A stretch of DNA of 64,000 nucleotides, from contig NC_090131.1 of the NCBI RefSeq assembly GCF_040581485.1, positions 22,828,532 through 22,892,531 on the forward strand, in the 5' to 3' direction. Made by a program: the position numbers and the translations under genes. Every line of letters starts with the position of its first letter. Position 1 is the first letter of the stretch. Positions 1-11,865 of this stretch are shown here, piece after piece. The notes below the pieces were generated by a model that had not been told where the DNA came from, did no database searches, and saw nothing but the letters and a program-made list of their open reading frames with translations. Source of the stretch: Linepithema humile (lineage: Eukaryota > Arthropoda > Insecta > Hymenoptera > Formicidae).

Positions 1-59
1 GCCGCCGCCTCTTCTAATATAATACATATTTACGGCGTACTTGTACGTGATGTGCTTTA

Positions 60-77
60 TGAAATCCTAGGATTTCA
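60..77. repeat. Perfect 18-bp palindrome
   Basis: TGAAATCCTAGGATTTCA equals its own reverse complement. This could be a dimeric protein-binding site or chance. Confidence 0.8.
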
Positions 78-127
78 CAGTGTCAGACTAAATGTGCTTT
101 AGTGCGGTGAGATACGAGTGCGAAGGC

Positions 128-150
128 TTAGGGCCGAACACCGGCCCTAA
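128..150. repeat. GC-rich stem-loop
   Basis: A perfect 9-bp stem (TTAGGGCCG with CGGCCCTAA) flanks a 5-base loop. It has no run of T after it and no known family, so it is recorded as structure only. Confidence 0.7.
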
Positions 151-640
151 AACGATGTCGGATGGTGTACCGGTAACAGCCGGACGGCGGTAACGATAGA
201 GCACCGCAACGGAAAAGGACGTTAAAATGAATAGTTCGCGAATATCGTTTGGAGGCAGACTCCCCCCGTCGCTTTACGAGACTCGGTTCGAAAGTACTGA
301 CGCTGTTTCAATTCCAGCCGTTCGCGCGCGCGTATAAACACGATTGATTTCTACGACGCCAGCCAGCCAGCCAGCCTGCCCGCATCGCGTAACGAGTCCG
401 ACTTTTCAGCGTGTTTCTGCAAAATTGGCCGACGCGATCGTAACTCAAAGTAACGCCGCGCGTTAGTCTCGGCGACGTGTTGGACGTGATCGATATTTGA
501 ACATCGACCGCATCTAATCAACGTTCGTGGGATGTTTAGTCACGAGCGCTGCTTACACTTGTAGTTACTTAAACTTTTCCTCACTTTGCTCGTAATTATG
601 CGCGATTGATATCAGATGTCGAGGAAGACGGAGCGATAAC

Positions 641-1900
641 GAAGATGTAGTACTTCTTGGCTTTATCGTGTAATATGCATATTTGTTTCATTCTTTTCAT
701 CTGCCCTGCTATTAACTTACGAAAGTTCCTCTCTGCAGAATTTCCTAATCGAAAGAAATCTTAACAATTTATCGATAAATAATGTCTTATTTGATTTATT
801 CCGTGAAAATTGTCTTTATATAAATAACGAAATCACATCGCGGGAATATTTAAAAGAGACTGGAATGGACTTTCGAAACTTAATGCTCCATCTAAATGCT
901 GATTCTTTCAAAGGTTCATTATTTGTAGTAATTGTGTGCTTAAATTGTACTTAGAGGCAGGTTGAAAGATATCTAACCTTCGGGATAGTAACTGCCTGCG
1001 CATTTGTTACTTTATTTTATGTAGTCTACAATGAGATAGAGTGCGAAGGAAGACGCTAGTTTCATGGAGACTAATCACTTTACCAACAAATTTGCTCGCT
1101 TCCCAACTTGCTGTTCCAAAATAGCACTTGTTCCACAAAGCGATTGCAGAATGCGTACATGTAGCGATAAAGCAAACGTTGTAAGTAGATTTGTAATACA
1201 GTATTACACGGAATTACTCGGAAAATGTAGAGAAATGCACGCGAGATAAAAAAAGCGAAACATATTTCGAATACACGTAATAACACAAAGCAAATGCATA
1301 TCCTTTAATAGATTTTGTCGGGATAAATTGCGAGAAAGAAATTAAATATATACTTTTTGAAGTATATAAAAAATATCACATCATGAGGATCGATGGGCGC
1401 ATATATGCCAATTCTAAGACACTAATCAAATGGCTTCTTTAAAAAGAGTGTACACTTTACATAGCTTTTCACGAGCGAGGAGCGGCGTCGCATTTGCAAA
1501 CACTCCGCTCGGAGTCTCTCCTAAATAAACGATTCCAATCGAACAGTCGGCATTGTCGTTTAAAAGTCCTCAGCAAATATCGCGGCGAATACAGTGACGC
1601 ATGAATGTGAGTACTATCGCGTAATAGCGACGTAATCATCGACTGGAAAGCACTCCACCTTCGTTTTTCTTATCTAACATTTGCAAAAATTGACCTGTTA
1701 AAGTTAAATACATTACCAGCATAAAGTAAACTTACTGTGAAAAGCATTGCGAAGAAAGTGTTCTAATCTAGAACATGTTATTAAATAAACATAAACGTTA
1801 CACTAAACTGTTATTTTTTTATTTAAAATTATTTTTACATGTTTCAATGCTATTTGATACATTTGAAATTTATTAAATTGTTTTAGGCATTTTTGGCTCA
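641..1900. other. AT-rich DNA, no gene seen
   Basis: Only short chance frames occur, on both strands around 1064-1286. A small AT hairpin lies near 1346-1369. A CpG-richer patch at about 1470-1640 has no recognisable motif. Confidence 0.6.
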
Positions 1901-2930
1901 GTGTAATGTGTGTCAAAATTTAGACCTGAGTTTCTAAATAAGTATCTTTCTCTACTTTATAAAATAGAACGGCGTGATCTATTTGATAGATATATAGTGC
2001 TTCAGTCGCAAGCGTGTACGTGTCTCCCTTACGCGACATGTCTACAGGGACTTCCTACATTCGCGACCCTCGAACAAGATCGCCGATGTTCTTTCGTACA
2101 AAGCGCACGAGTTCGCTCATCGAGATCCGTTCACCCGGTGTTCCCATCTCGTTTCGTACTACCCTTATTCTCCCCCGACGTCCTGCGAGTATCTTTTCCA
2201 TTCGCGATATATAGGACCCCTGATACATATATGTATCAAGCACAGGAATAAATCAAGAGGCATAAAACGCGTGTGCCCGAACGCGATCGAACGGCCTCAT
2301 TCGAGGAACGAGGGTAGCCCGGCCAATGCTCAACCTTGCAAGCTGCAGTCGTTACACGCGACCCGGGATCGCGCCTGCAACTAGCGAGGCTCGTTATAAG
2401 CTCCGCTTTAGCCTTAGCACAGTTTTCAACCTTTATTTAGTCTTAAAATCGTCACGTCGCGCGTCTCTTTGAAACTATAGTCGGCCGTCCGCGCCGCAGT
2501 GATATCCTTGACCTTATCTACAACCGTCAACTTGTAAGCTCGCGTCTTTCCGGGCGCCGCAGAACGCACGACACGAACGCTCCTTGATTTATCGTGCGGG
2601 AAATATTGGCCGCTTCGCGCTAGCCGACAACGCGGAAATGTGTAATACATTGGGAAGGAACAGCCGTTCGTTTTCCCCGGGGCAAACGGTGTAAAGCACT
2701 GGCGAATACCGATAGGCCGGCAATGATGCATTGGGGAAACAATGCGTATTTATATGACAGTAATAGTGATTTATTCAATGACGCGTCCGGAGCCGTTTGT
2801 GTTTGCGCGTGTTTTACTACGTGCTGCTGTGATCTCGCCGTATTCTTCGCCGCATAGCGTAGACTAGCGCATTTTTATGCTTACGTGTTTACATTCGTGG
2901 TTGTAAGGTAATAAAAGCACGACGCAAGTG
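1901..2930. other. CpG-rich block with overlapping chance frames
   Basis: Frames up to 113 codons overlap on both strands, with no recognisable domain. A perfect 18-bp palindrome lies at 2221-2238. A TAAG|GTAATA sequence with the intron starting at 2907 could be the splice donor of a + strand untranslated exon; nothing else supports that. Confidence 0.35.
2221..2238. repeat. Perfect 18-bp AT palindrome
   Basis: TGATACATATATGTATCA is self-complementary. It could be a cruciform-prone site or a homodimer site. Confidence 0.75.
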
Positions 2931-5900
2931 AAGTGTACTACTTTCGTGGCACTCGCACTCTCCTAAGACTGATCGATACGTCGGAGGCCGTGACACCGTC
3001 GCGAAGTGCCTCTTTTTCTCTTGGCAGGGTCATGCAGAGAATATGTCAACGAGTATACACCAATAAACGTGAGCGAAAATGCAATGATATTTTGGTGAGC
3101 GATACTTTTAAACCGTAGCTCATCGATCAGTTTATCGAAAGCTTAATTTTGTAATATGAAAAGTTACTTCTTATTAATTGAGCAAAAAAGTTTAAATGTA
3201 GAGAAAATAAATTTAGGTTAACGACACGATGTCAAATTAAATAAGCTTTGCTCAATTACTTATTAGCTTTTACTGGATCTGAAACTGACGCGTGGCATTT
3301 TCTAAGCAAAATTTAATCAGCCTTAATAAATTAGTAACAATCGATTAAGTTTCGCAGAATGCAAATTTTCTTTTGAATATTTATTATTATTTGATTTATT
3401 CAAATTGCCTGATTTAGTTGTATTATATGGCTCAAATAGATCAGAATAATTAACGTGTTATTAGAGCATAATTATATGTAATGTAAATATATTCTACACC
3501 TAATAATAAATTTAATACTAATAAATTTAGACTGAGTTTATATCGGAAGTCATAGAAATAGTGTTGGGGTTAAATAGCTCGTATCCGTCTAACGTATTGC
3601 AGAGCATATGAAGTGTGAAGTATTAATCGAATTTTGGAACTTGGTGAGGTTAGGTCTTCCTTCGCTTCAACGTAGATTGCAATCAGAATAGCCTTTCCAA
3701 GCAGTTTCACGCACAAAATGAAGATTGTGAAACTTTATAACTCTGTTGTTTGGTCTAGAATGACGCTCTCTAGATTTTTACGAGATACAGCCGTCACACA
3801 AATGACAAAAGTTATTCTTCTTCAGAATATAGTAAAATAACTTACGCGATTTATTATGCACACAGTGCTATGTATATATTCAGTAGCATTTATTAAACTA
3901 CATGCGCGTATTTTGTTTGTCTTACTTTATTTCTAATTATTTTTATTTATTTCATTTCTATTTCAAAACGCGACTAAACTCTGAACACCTAAGCTATCCG
4001 TATGGAAGTTTTTAACTTAACGAATACATGAATAAAGAATGTCTCATGCATTCTTCAGCTTCACCCACTTTCAGAACCGATCATTTCGATCGCAATTCTC
4101 TCATGAAAATGAAATGTATATTATTCGCCAAAGTGGCATGATAAATAAACCTTCGCGATGTTTGCCTCTTAAAACATGGACATTCTTTATTTGAGTAGCC
4201 CGCTTTACTACCCCGTAAATTTCTTCGAAGGCGACTGGAGGTGAGCGAACTCGCGGATATGTTTCTCGTAAGTGATATGTACAAAAGAAAATACGCGCGC
4301 AATACCTACAAGCCGCGAGTAAACGCGTGCACGAGCTGGTAAAAGGTACTTGGACGCTTTAGGACCCATTAAATACCACAAGCAGGCCATAAACGTAAAA
4401 CAGCCCTTTTCAGATACAGCGACGCGAGTGGGAAAGGGTGGAGAAATGTACTGACGGTTTCTTCAATACGGTAACGTCCCTTAGGAACCGAGATAAGATT
4501 TAGGTTCGGTCCCTCGTGGCGCCGTCGTCATATCGACATTGGAAAGGTACTTTCCTGGTCAAAGATATCGAGCAACAATAGCGCGCTCCTGCTTATCGCC
4601 CCTTTCGATGTCATGCTATGAATCGATGTCTGACTTGGGGAGTTATCTTCCTAGTTTGTGGCGGATCGTGTCATAAACATCAGCTAGTCAATCCGAAACA
4701 ACGTCTGGAGATATCATGCTGATGTGTTTCGCATTCACTTCGCCGGCTGTGAACTAAAATCAATGGAGAACGTTATGAGCCACGTCAGATTTCGCACTTT
4801 CGACGCCGTTCAAGTAGGTACCCGTCTCGCGTCATAAAGCGCATCCTTAAATTGACATAAATTTCCCGCTGAAATTCCATCCCTTTGCGCAGAGATTTTA
4901 TATAACTTGATTCCGATTTTACTTGATGAGTAACATTTTAATTTGAGGATGAAATTATCGAGAAATAACAGGACAAATATTTATCTGCAGAAACTAATTT
5001 TGTGAACAAACGTGAAAATATAAAATTAATAATGTTTTGTTATCTTTTACACATTACATATATACACATATACATTTCTATAATAAATCGTACGTAAATA
5101 CGTACTAAATTTATATAACATATAAAAAAATAATGGAATAATGCAGTAAACGTATTTGTACAAATATTTATTTTTTATCATGGTAAATTTTGAAAAAAAC
5201 AATTATTTGACATAAAAAATGTACGTATATGGCTGTGTAATGAATGTAATACAAAAACTTATGTTAATTATACGAAAGACATAAGTTTTTAAAGCGTAGG
5301 TTAAGCAATGAATTTTGGAAAGAGCTTACCAAAATTGACACTTCTTCACTGCCACATAGGCGTGTTTCAATTTGTCAAATACACAGTGAATGAAGACCCT
5401 GTCTTGATACAGTTAAAGGTAGAATTAATTAATTACATTTCTTTGTGACGCGACAGACACGCAACTGAAAGATCTGACGCGTTGTTTTTGACAGACAAAC
5501 GACTCTGTTTGTCTCTCCGGCTGTAATTACGTGTGGTACGTGAACAAAGTATGAAATGAATCAGAGGTACAGATAAAATGTGCTCGTCGTATTATCAAGG
5601 GGCTTAATCGTACGATACTTTAACACGTGTTGAAGTGAAGTATTATAACTCTGGCTACGTGCACACACAGATTGATTCTTTGCCGTGAATTTTAAATTAT
5701 AATACGTGTGTACGGAATTTTCAAATGACAACAACGAATTATTTATGAATTTATGAATTATTTTGCATTAATCATGCATTTTACATTTGCAATATTAGTT
5801 ATTATCCGCATTATCTTTTATTTAACAAACATTATTTTTATTAAATAATGGTTATTATCACTATCTATATAATATCTCATTAACCAAATATCCAATTCTG

Positions 5901-7130
5901 AAAAATAATGATTTTAAAATGTAGTAAATCTGTTACACTAACTTTAATTGCATCTCGGCTATGTTGAGATACTAACATGTGAAAAATGGTGCCAACGCTT
6001 CTTCATTATTAATTCGAAAATATCATTTTAAAAAATGTTTATAAAATGATGCCAATTCTACTAATGATCTTTTTTAAGAGGGTCGACATACGTGACATTA
6101 TTTATTCGTAATGATGCTCTGAAAATGTTTCGCGCGCGTACACACATTCGCATCGATCTCAATGATAATTAACTTTAAACTCGTTACGGTATAATGCATC
6201 GAATCGCATCGCCGCCAATTCTATGCATGATACAGAACGCGTATAAATATTCCACGGTACTGTGAATAAATTCAACAAGACCGGTGGTTACGTCAGTGTT
6301 AGTTTCTATCATTGTAGTATAACAATATCACAATACTGTCTGCCAGGCGTAACGTTTTGACCACGTACGAATTCCAATTTTAAGGGTGAGAACACTGCAA
6401 TGCGACACTCACGTACTGTCTTTAGCCGCCGCATTACACGCACTCATGAGGAAACGACGATTCGAAAGAGGTAGAAAATTATTTTCTTTACCTCGCCTTT
6501 CGGAATTTCTATCTTCTCCTCTTCCTTTCTTTTAAACTCCAAAAGGAGCTTGTGCTTTGGCTACGAAATGCAATTTCGTTCTCTACAATGCGTCTCAAAA
6601 AGTCTGTGTACAATGATGATAAGGCGGTATTCTCCAATTTTTACACGATTCTTCGTTTAAAATGGATTGAAACTGAATTGAACGAGAAAGAGAAAATTTA
6701 AACAGAATTATAGATACTGAATTATTTAATAAATTGTAAAATAAATTAGCTGTCAATTAAAATCTTATTCAAAAGAGATTGTTTCAAAATTTAACAAGTA
6801 TCGTAATATTATTTTACGTAAATTGCATAAGTTTTGAAATATATCGCGTATATGCTACATAAATTTTTATTCACATTAAATTTTGTTCCCAGATGTATGA
6901 TTTTAAAATTACTAAACAATGTATGAACAGCATACGTAATTTTATGAGTTTGGTGAAAAAAATATGTGCGTTAAATATATCAGGTGCGAGAAATAAATCA
7001 CTATTTCAGTATCTCTTAATCAGCTTATTAAAGACACATGAGGTCATTGCCATTCGTTCATCGAATTCGCGTAATGTGGAATCGAATGCAAACCATGCGC
7101 CGTGTCGAGGGCGCGATGACAGCGACTAAT
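2931..7130. other. Gene-free, mostly AT-rich DNA
   Basis: No family-like frame is present; the 78-codon frame at 6893-7129 is not recognisable. The stretch holds one hairpin (5253-5290) and moderately CpG-rich patches at about 4200-4860 and 6100-6480. Confidence 0.6.
5253..5290. repeat. Perfect 12-bp stem-loop
   Basis: AAAAACTTATGT at 5253-5264 pairs with ACATAAGTTTTT at 5279-5290 around a 14-base loop. It may be a small foldback remnant. Confidence 0.75.
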
Positions 7131-8359
7131 AAATTATTAATATAAGTTTCCGATCACCGTGATACGAGATACTACGCTCGCCGATAAAGCTCTCGCGGAA
7201 TTGCGCTAGGTTGACATTTACATCGAATATCCATTTCCGCTCTCATTGTTGTACCCATTCGAGTGAGAACGGCTACGTGTTCGCACTCGCGTGCGCGCGC
7301 GCTAATTTGATGACAGCACCGTGAACTTTATTTCCATCGGCTGCGCGTTAGCTGCGAATATACGAAAAACCGGCGCCATTAATATACCGCACTGTGGAAA
7401 CGTTATCTCTCGGCGATTTTCCCGTCCATTGTGTATCACGACTTCAATTTCCATTTCTTCCGCATAATAGAAAGCAACTTCTCATTGTTACATCCTGAAA
7501 ACAGCGGACAATAGACTCTTATAAAACAACGTATCCTGATGAACCGACAACATGGATCGTAAAAAAATTTGTAATTTATTGTAATTTATTTAGTTTGCGC
7601 TTTCTGTTTTTCTGTAGTTTGGAAAAAGTTATGGTTATTCTCTCCAATACTTCTTATTACTTGAAATTTAGAAAAAAAAGGTATAGCGGGTTTCTCCATT
7701 CTCTTTATTAACAGTTATAATATGTTAAAAGGACGGGATACGATATTCTCAAACAAAGTAAGTCGTTTCCTGTAGCTTAGTAAAGGAAGTAAATGTGGTA
7801 CCTTTAAATGCTTCTCACGCGTACGTCATAAATAATGCGGGTAGGTAATACGGTCGTACGAGTAGTACTGCGCGAATATTAAAGAATTCCTAGACACCTC
7901 AATGAGAAGAAGACGTCCATTTCCCACCCATGAAAGAATTCACAACTTCAATCCTCTGAATACAACGGATTCCCGACTTGGAGAATGTTTATAAAAACGC
8001 ATAAAAACGCATAAAAGATCCAATTTTACGCGCACAATAATTCCAAGGAAAACGGCTCGTAGGAACAAGGCATCTTATACTCGTCTTTCTTCCTTTCTTC
8101 TACGCTGTATCTCCATTTCGCATTTCTGCCGATCGATAAACTTCACCGCCTGTTATTTTTTTCATGATCCGCTGTCATTTCATCCGCCCCTTCGTCCCTT
8201 TAATCCGCCGTTTTCAGCGTGCTTTTTTTAACGTAGTTATTTGCACAAGGTGTATTTTATATCTCGGCATTATATTTATTTTTATGGTTTTTTTTTATAT
8301 TTTACAATTCAATAAAGATTGATAATATTTTATACATCTTTTAAATAAAGATAAATGCG

Positions 8360-8389
8360 AAAATTGTTTCTTAATTGTGAAACAATTTT
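8360..8389. repeat. Small stem-loop
   Basis: An 11-bp arm, AAAATTGTTTC at 8360-8370, pairs with GAAACAATTTT at 8379-8389, with an 8-base loop. Confidence 0.7.
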
Positions 8390-10154
8390 TGCTGTGTACA
8401 ACAATTAAAGCTGTAAAATATGTGATGAAACAGTCAATTTATTGGATTTTAAAAACTGAAAAAAAATTTTTTTTTTTTTTATACGAAACTTTTAATTTAT
8501 TTTTATGAATTAAATAGTAAAAATATTTTTCTATTCGTTATCCTCTTACTAGTGGTACTAAATGTGATTTTGCTAGAAGATAAAGTTTAAGAGAATACCT
8601 GATTCTTGAGCATTAGGAGCTTATTTCCTTTTTGTCCTCCGAATGCAGCAAGTTTAAGTCAAGTTACTCAGTTGTACTACCGAATAGAAAACTGTCGGCA
8701 AAACCTGCGCGATTTGTTTGCCATAACAAAGCCGCACGCAGTGCCGACACGTTAATTGTTCGTTGCGTCATCGTACGCCCGTGCTTGATTTATTTGGCTT
8801 ACACGCGCGACTCGCGCTTGCCTCTATAAGCGTGTATCCTCGCGAGGCAGAAAGATACCCCATCGGGGCATGCAAATCTTTCATGGACGAATTACTTTCG
8901 TTACAAGTGCAACTAACGGTGATAAATTGCTGAACAAAATGCAATCTATCTAGCATTCGAAGCTCACTGAACTTGAGTGATGAGGACGGGAATGCCGTTT
9001 AGGAAGTTTTAGTTTTGTAATTGCGAATGTGCAGTTTCAAACTTGAGTCTGTTCATTGAGAAAATAATCTGAATTCTTCTTAAGTTGTTTTACAGGGCTA
9101 CAGGGTCTAAGATTAGAATTGATCGCGGATCATTTAACGGATAGTCTTGATCTTCCAGATTATATTACTTTGCGAATTTTAAATCAATATCTTTAACCTG
9201 TAATGTCTTTCCATTTACAGCCTTTATGGCATAGAAACACATATGTGTATAGAATTTATATTTGATATGTATAATTTAGATATATTTATGATACAATTTC
9301 TCGTTGAGATTGTAACTTTAATCTTTATATTGTTATTGTAATAAGAAAATATACTATTCTTGGGAAAGTTTATTAACTCTTTAATACCAGGATGCAATGT
9401 CGCAAACTCCTACTAAGATCATAATTTTCATATCTAAAACAAGAGTTCAAGCAATGAATATAATTAAATTATTTCCCATTCCACAATATTTTAAAAAGTA
9501 TTTAACAAGAACAAAATTTATGTACAACAACAAAAAAATAACTTTAGAAATAGAAAGTATACTTTATACGAATTTCGATCTTGCATCGTACAAAGATAAT
9601 CGACACACACACAATCGTAGACAGGAAAGAAACTATTTCCAAACATTCAAATAGCTCTTTGCGCGTCATTAAGCTGTTTCGATACCGTGGAATATGATAG
9701 CGATGCCATAGTGATGAGGCAACCACATAGCTGTGCTCGAGTTACCGTCCAATTTCATTGCGGGTCGAATGTCCTTATTATTTACTATGCGATATGCTTG
9801 TACAACGCGCGTTTGAACGATAATACAGACTATTAAAGTTTGCATTAACTATAATTTATAACACAGTTTCCAAATTTTTTAACAATTTTATGTTATGTAC
9901 ATACGCAATGCATAGAATTAAATTTATAAAACAGGCAAATTGCAATAATGTATTTATTGTATAAATAGAAATTGTAATTTTAAATTGTTTTATAAAGCAA
10001 TTTTAATTGAATATATATTTTGATTAATTATATATTTTTAAATATTAAAAATATTTTTAACTATAAACAGCTTTCTTGAAAAATATACATGTATCTTTGC
10101 AAATATATGATTTTTTTTTTGCGGCAAAAATATTTGAAAACATAGAATTATATT

Positions 10155-10211
10155 GTATTGGTTTAATTTCATATTTACAATACATATTTTAATATGAAAT
10201 TAAACCAATAC
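10155..10211. repeat. Perfect 21-bp inverted repeat, hairpin
   Basis: Arms at 10155-10175 and 10191-10211 are exact reverse complements around a 15-base loop. The flanks do not extend the pairing. The stem is AT-rich but not a simple repeat. It could be a young foldback element; the stem is on the short side for a canonical pre-miRNA. Confidence 0.85.
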
Positions 10212-11056
10212 ACAATTACATGTTTCAAAAATATTAGTAACTATTAACAACTTCGTTCATTTAAAATTTAATGGTATGTGTATTGCGTAACGATAACATT
10301 ATACAATTCCTTTCATGTTCAAGCATAACGTTATATTGACAGAGCTGTCATATGCATTCTACATATATCGCATTAAATAACTTGATACTATAATCGTTGA
10401 TGTAATATTGTATCCACCAGCACGTACTTATGCATTAATCATTGAACCGATTCTTCGTATTATTGAATTATATAATTCCATAAATGTGCGTAATCATCAA
10501 AATTCAATTTAAACGTTACGTACAAAATAATTAGATCTAGATATATGAATCGGTGAAACCAAATAACCGTTAATGCGTAGAGTTTGATGTAATTATACAT
10601 TGCCATGTTTTTACTGGCTTAAAAGAATTAAAGAATATTTCTCTTTCTCTCTCTTTATATTGTTACAATCTTCTTTTCTTTTACATAATTCATACTCGTT
10701 ACCGCTGTCACTTTGTGACATGTAACTGACAGTCGCTTATAAGTTTTCTACTTTTGTCTTATATTATTCTCTGAAATTAATACACGCGACAAAGAATATC
10801 AAACCAATAGCGCATTAATAGACACAGTTTTCTCTTTTCTAAAAAGTGTAAGACTACACTTGTGATAATTTTAGTTACATGTGAACTTTCTTGTGCCGAC
10901 TTCAAGGACCCAAGCTGAAACAATCGAAGAGCACAAGCGAGATAGCAGGATCGAAAAATATTTGGTTAAGTCGACTCGACAAGCGTAGCCCGCGGCGATG
11001 TGCGAAAATTTTTAATGCAGTAGTTAAAACCGTCGTATTTAGTCAAGAGCATAAAC

Positions 11057-11865
11057 ATGTATTCTCGATCAAGATTGCTCATAAATCGGTTATGTAAGAA
11101 CGTAATGAAGACATCTAACTCCTGCACTAAAAGTTTGCAGCAAAATTCAACCATCATAGCTAGAGGATTCCACGAGTTCTCTTGCGGGATCACCGCCAAG
11201 AAAATACGTGAAAGCAATCTCGCTTACGCAGATCTCTTTACGAATTGTAAATCCGTTCAATCCGATTCGAACAAGTTCCCGGGACAGATCAAATCTGAAC
11301 TCCTTCATAGCAATTTAGAATCTTCTCTATCAACGAGATGTAATAAACTTATGGAAGATTCTGACAAGATGCGGTATAAAACACGTCAGTTGGCGTCTAA
11401 ATCTTCATTTTTTGAAAGCTTTTCGAAAAAATATAGGTAACTTATAATTTTAGTAAGAGAAAGTTTTATTAGATTTGAATTGCGATATACTTTTGTGAAT
11501 TGTTCCTGCCACTTGTTAAATACTTAATGATAGCTTTTATTATATTAAATATTTAATGATAGAATGAAATTTTATTCTTATATCAATTTTTGTCTAAATT
11601 TCTTCAATTTTTTAAGTCAAAATGTTGTTTCTATCTTACATCTGTTTATCTTCAAGTATAATTGTTTCTCAGATTATCATCTTACCAAGATAACTTCAAT
11701 CCCGATTTCATAGAATCAGAATTGTTTGACGTTCAGAATATTTTGGATCCTTATAACAGAATTAAAATCTCTCAAGATCTCATTAGAAAAAAGAGGCGAC
11801 AAAAAGAAAGGGAGACAATTACTCACGACACGTCAGGTCCAATTATATGGAATATAATCTTTTGA
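11057..11865 (+). CDS. Two-exon gene for an unrecognised, probably mitochondrial protein (190 aa)
   Basis: Exons are 11057-11436 and 11673-11865, with a 236-bp intron that starts GTAACT and ends TTTCTCAG. The join splits an Arg codon and keeps the frame, giving 190 residues and a TGA stop. The ATG at 11057 is the first in frame after a TAG at 11021. Residues 1-39 have seven Arg/Lys and no acidic residue, and A-R-G-F-H at 35-39 resembles a matrix-protease cleavage site; this is typical of a mitochondrial presequence. The rest is polar, with a basic cluster (RKKRRQKER) at 165-173. I do not recognise the family, so no function is assigned. A possible ATTAAA poly(A) signal lies at 12330-12335. 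The spliced frame and targeting-like N-terminus are seen directly; that the gene is expressed is inferred. An alternative third exon is listed separately. Confidence 0.5.
11437..11672 (+). other. Intron of the 190-aa candidate gene
   Basis: The donor is ATAG|GTAACTT and the acceptor is TGTTTCTCAG. The intron is AT-rich and has stops in the frame entering from exon 1, the first (TAA) immediately after the donor. Its 236-bp length is ordinary for an insect intron. Confidence 0.5.

Larger units (their letters stand above)
1..640. promoter_or_regulatory. CpG-rich block, possible promoter or 5' exon
   Basis: The block is much richer in CpG than the DNA that follows. It holds a TATAAA at 333-338 just after a CG-alternating tract, then four AGCC units at 361-376. 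A DPE-like GGACGTG lies at 482-488, but no initiator is at the matching distance. No long open frame is present. The direction of any transcript is uncertain. Confidence 0.25.
7131..10890. other. Gene-free DNA, CpG-rich then AT-rich
   Basis: Positions 7140-7460 are CpG-rich. From about 8220 the DNA is AT-rich with A and T runs. A 10-bp tandem (ATAAAAACGC, nearly three units) is near 7990-8016. No recognisable gene is seen. Confidence 0.6.
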
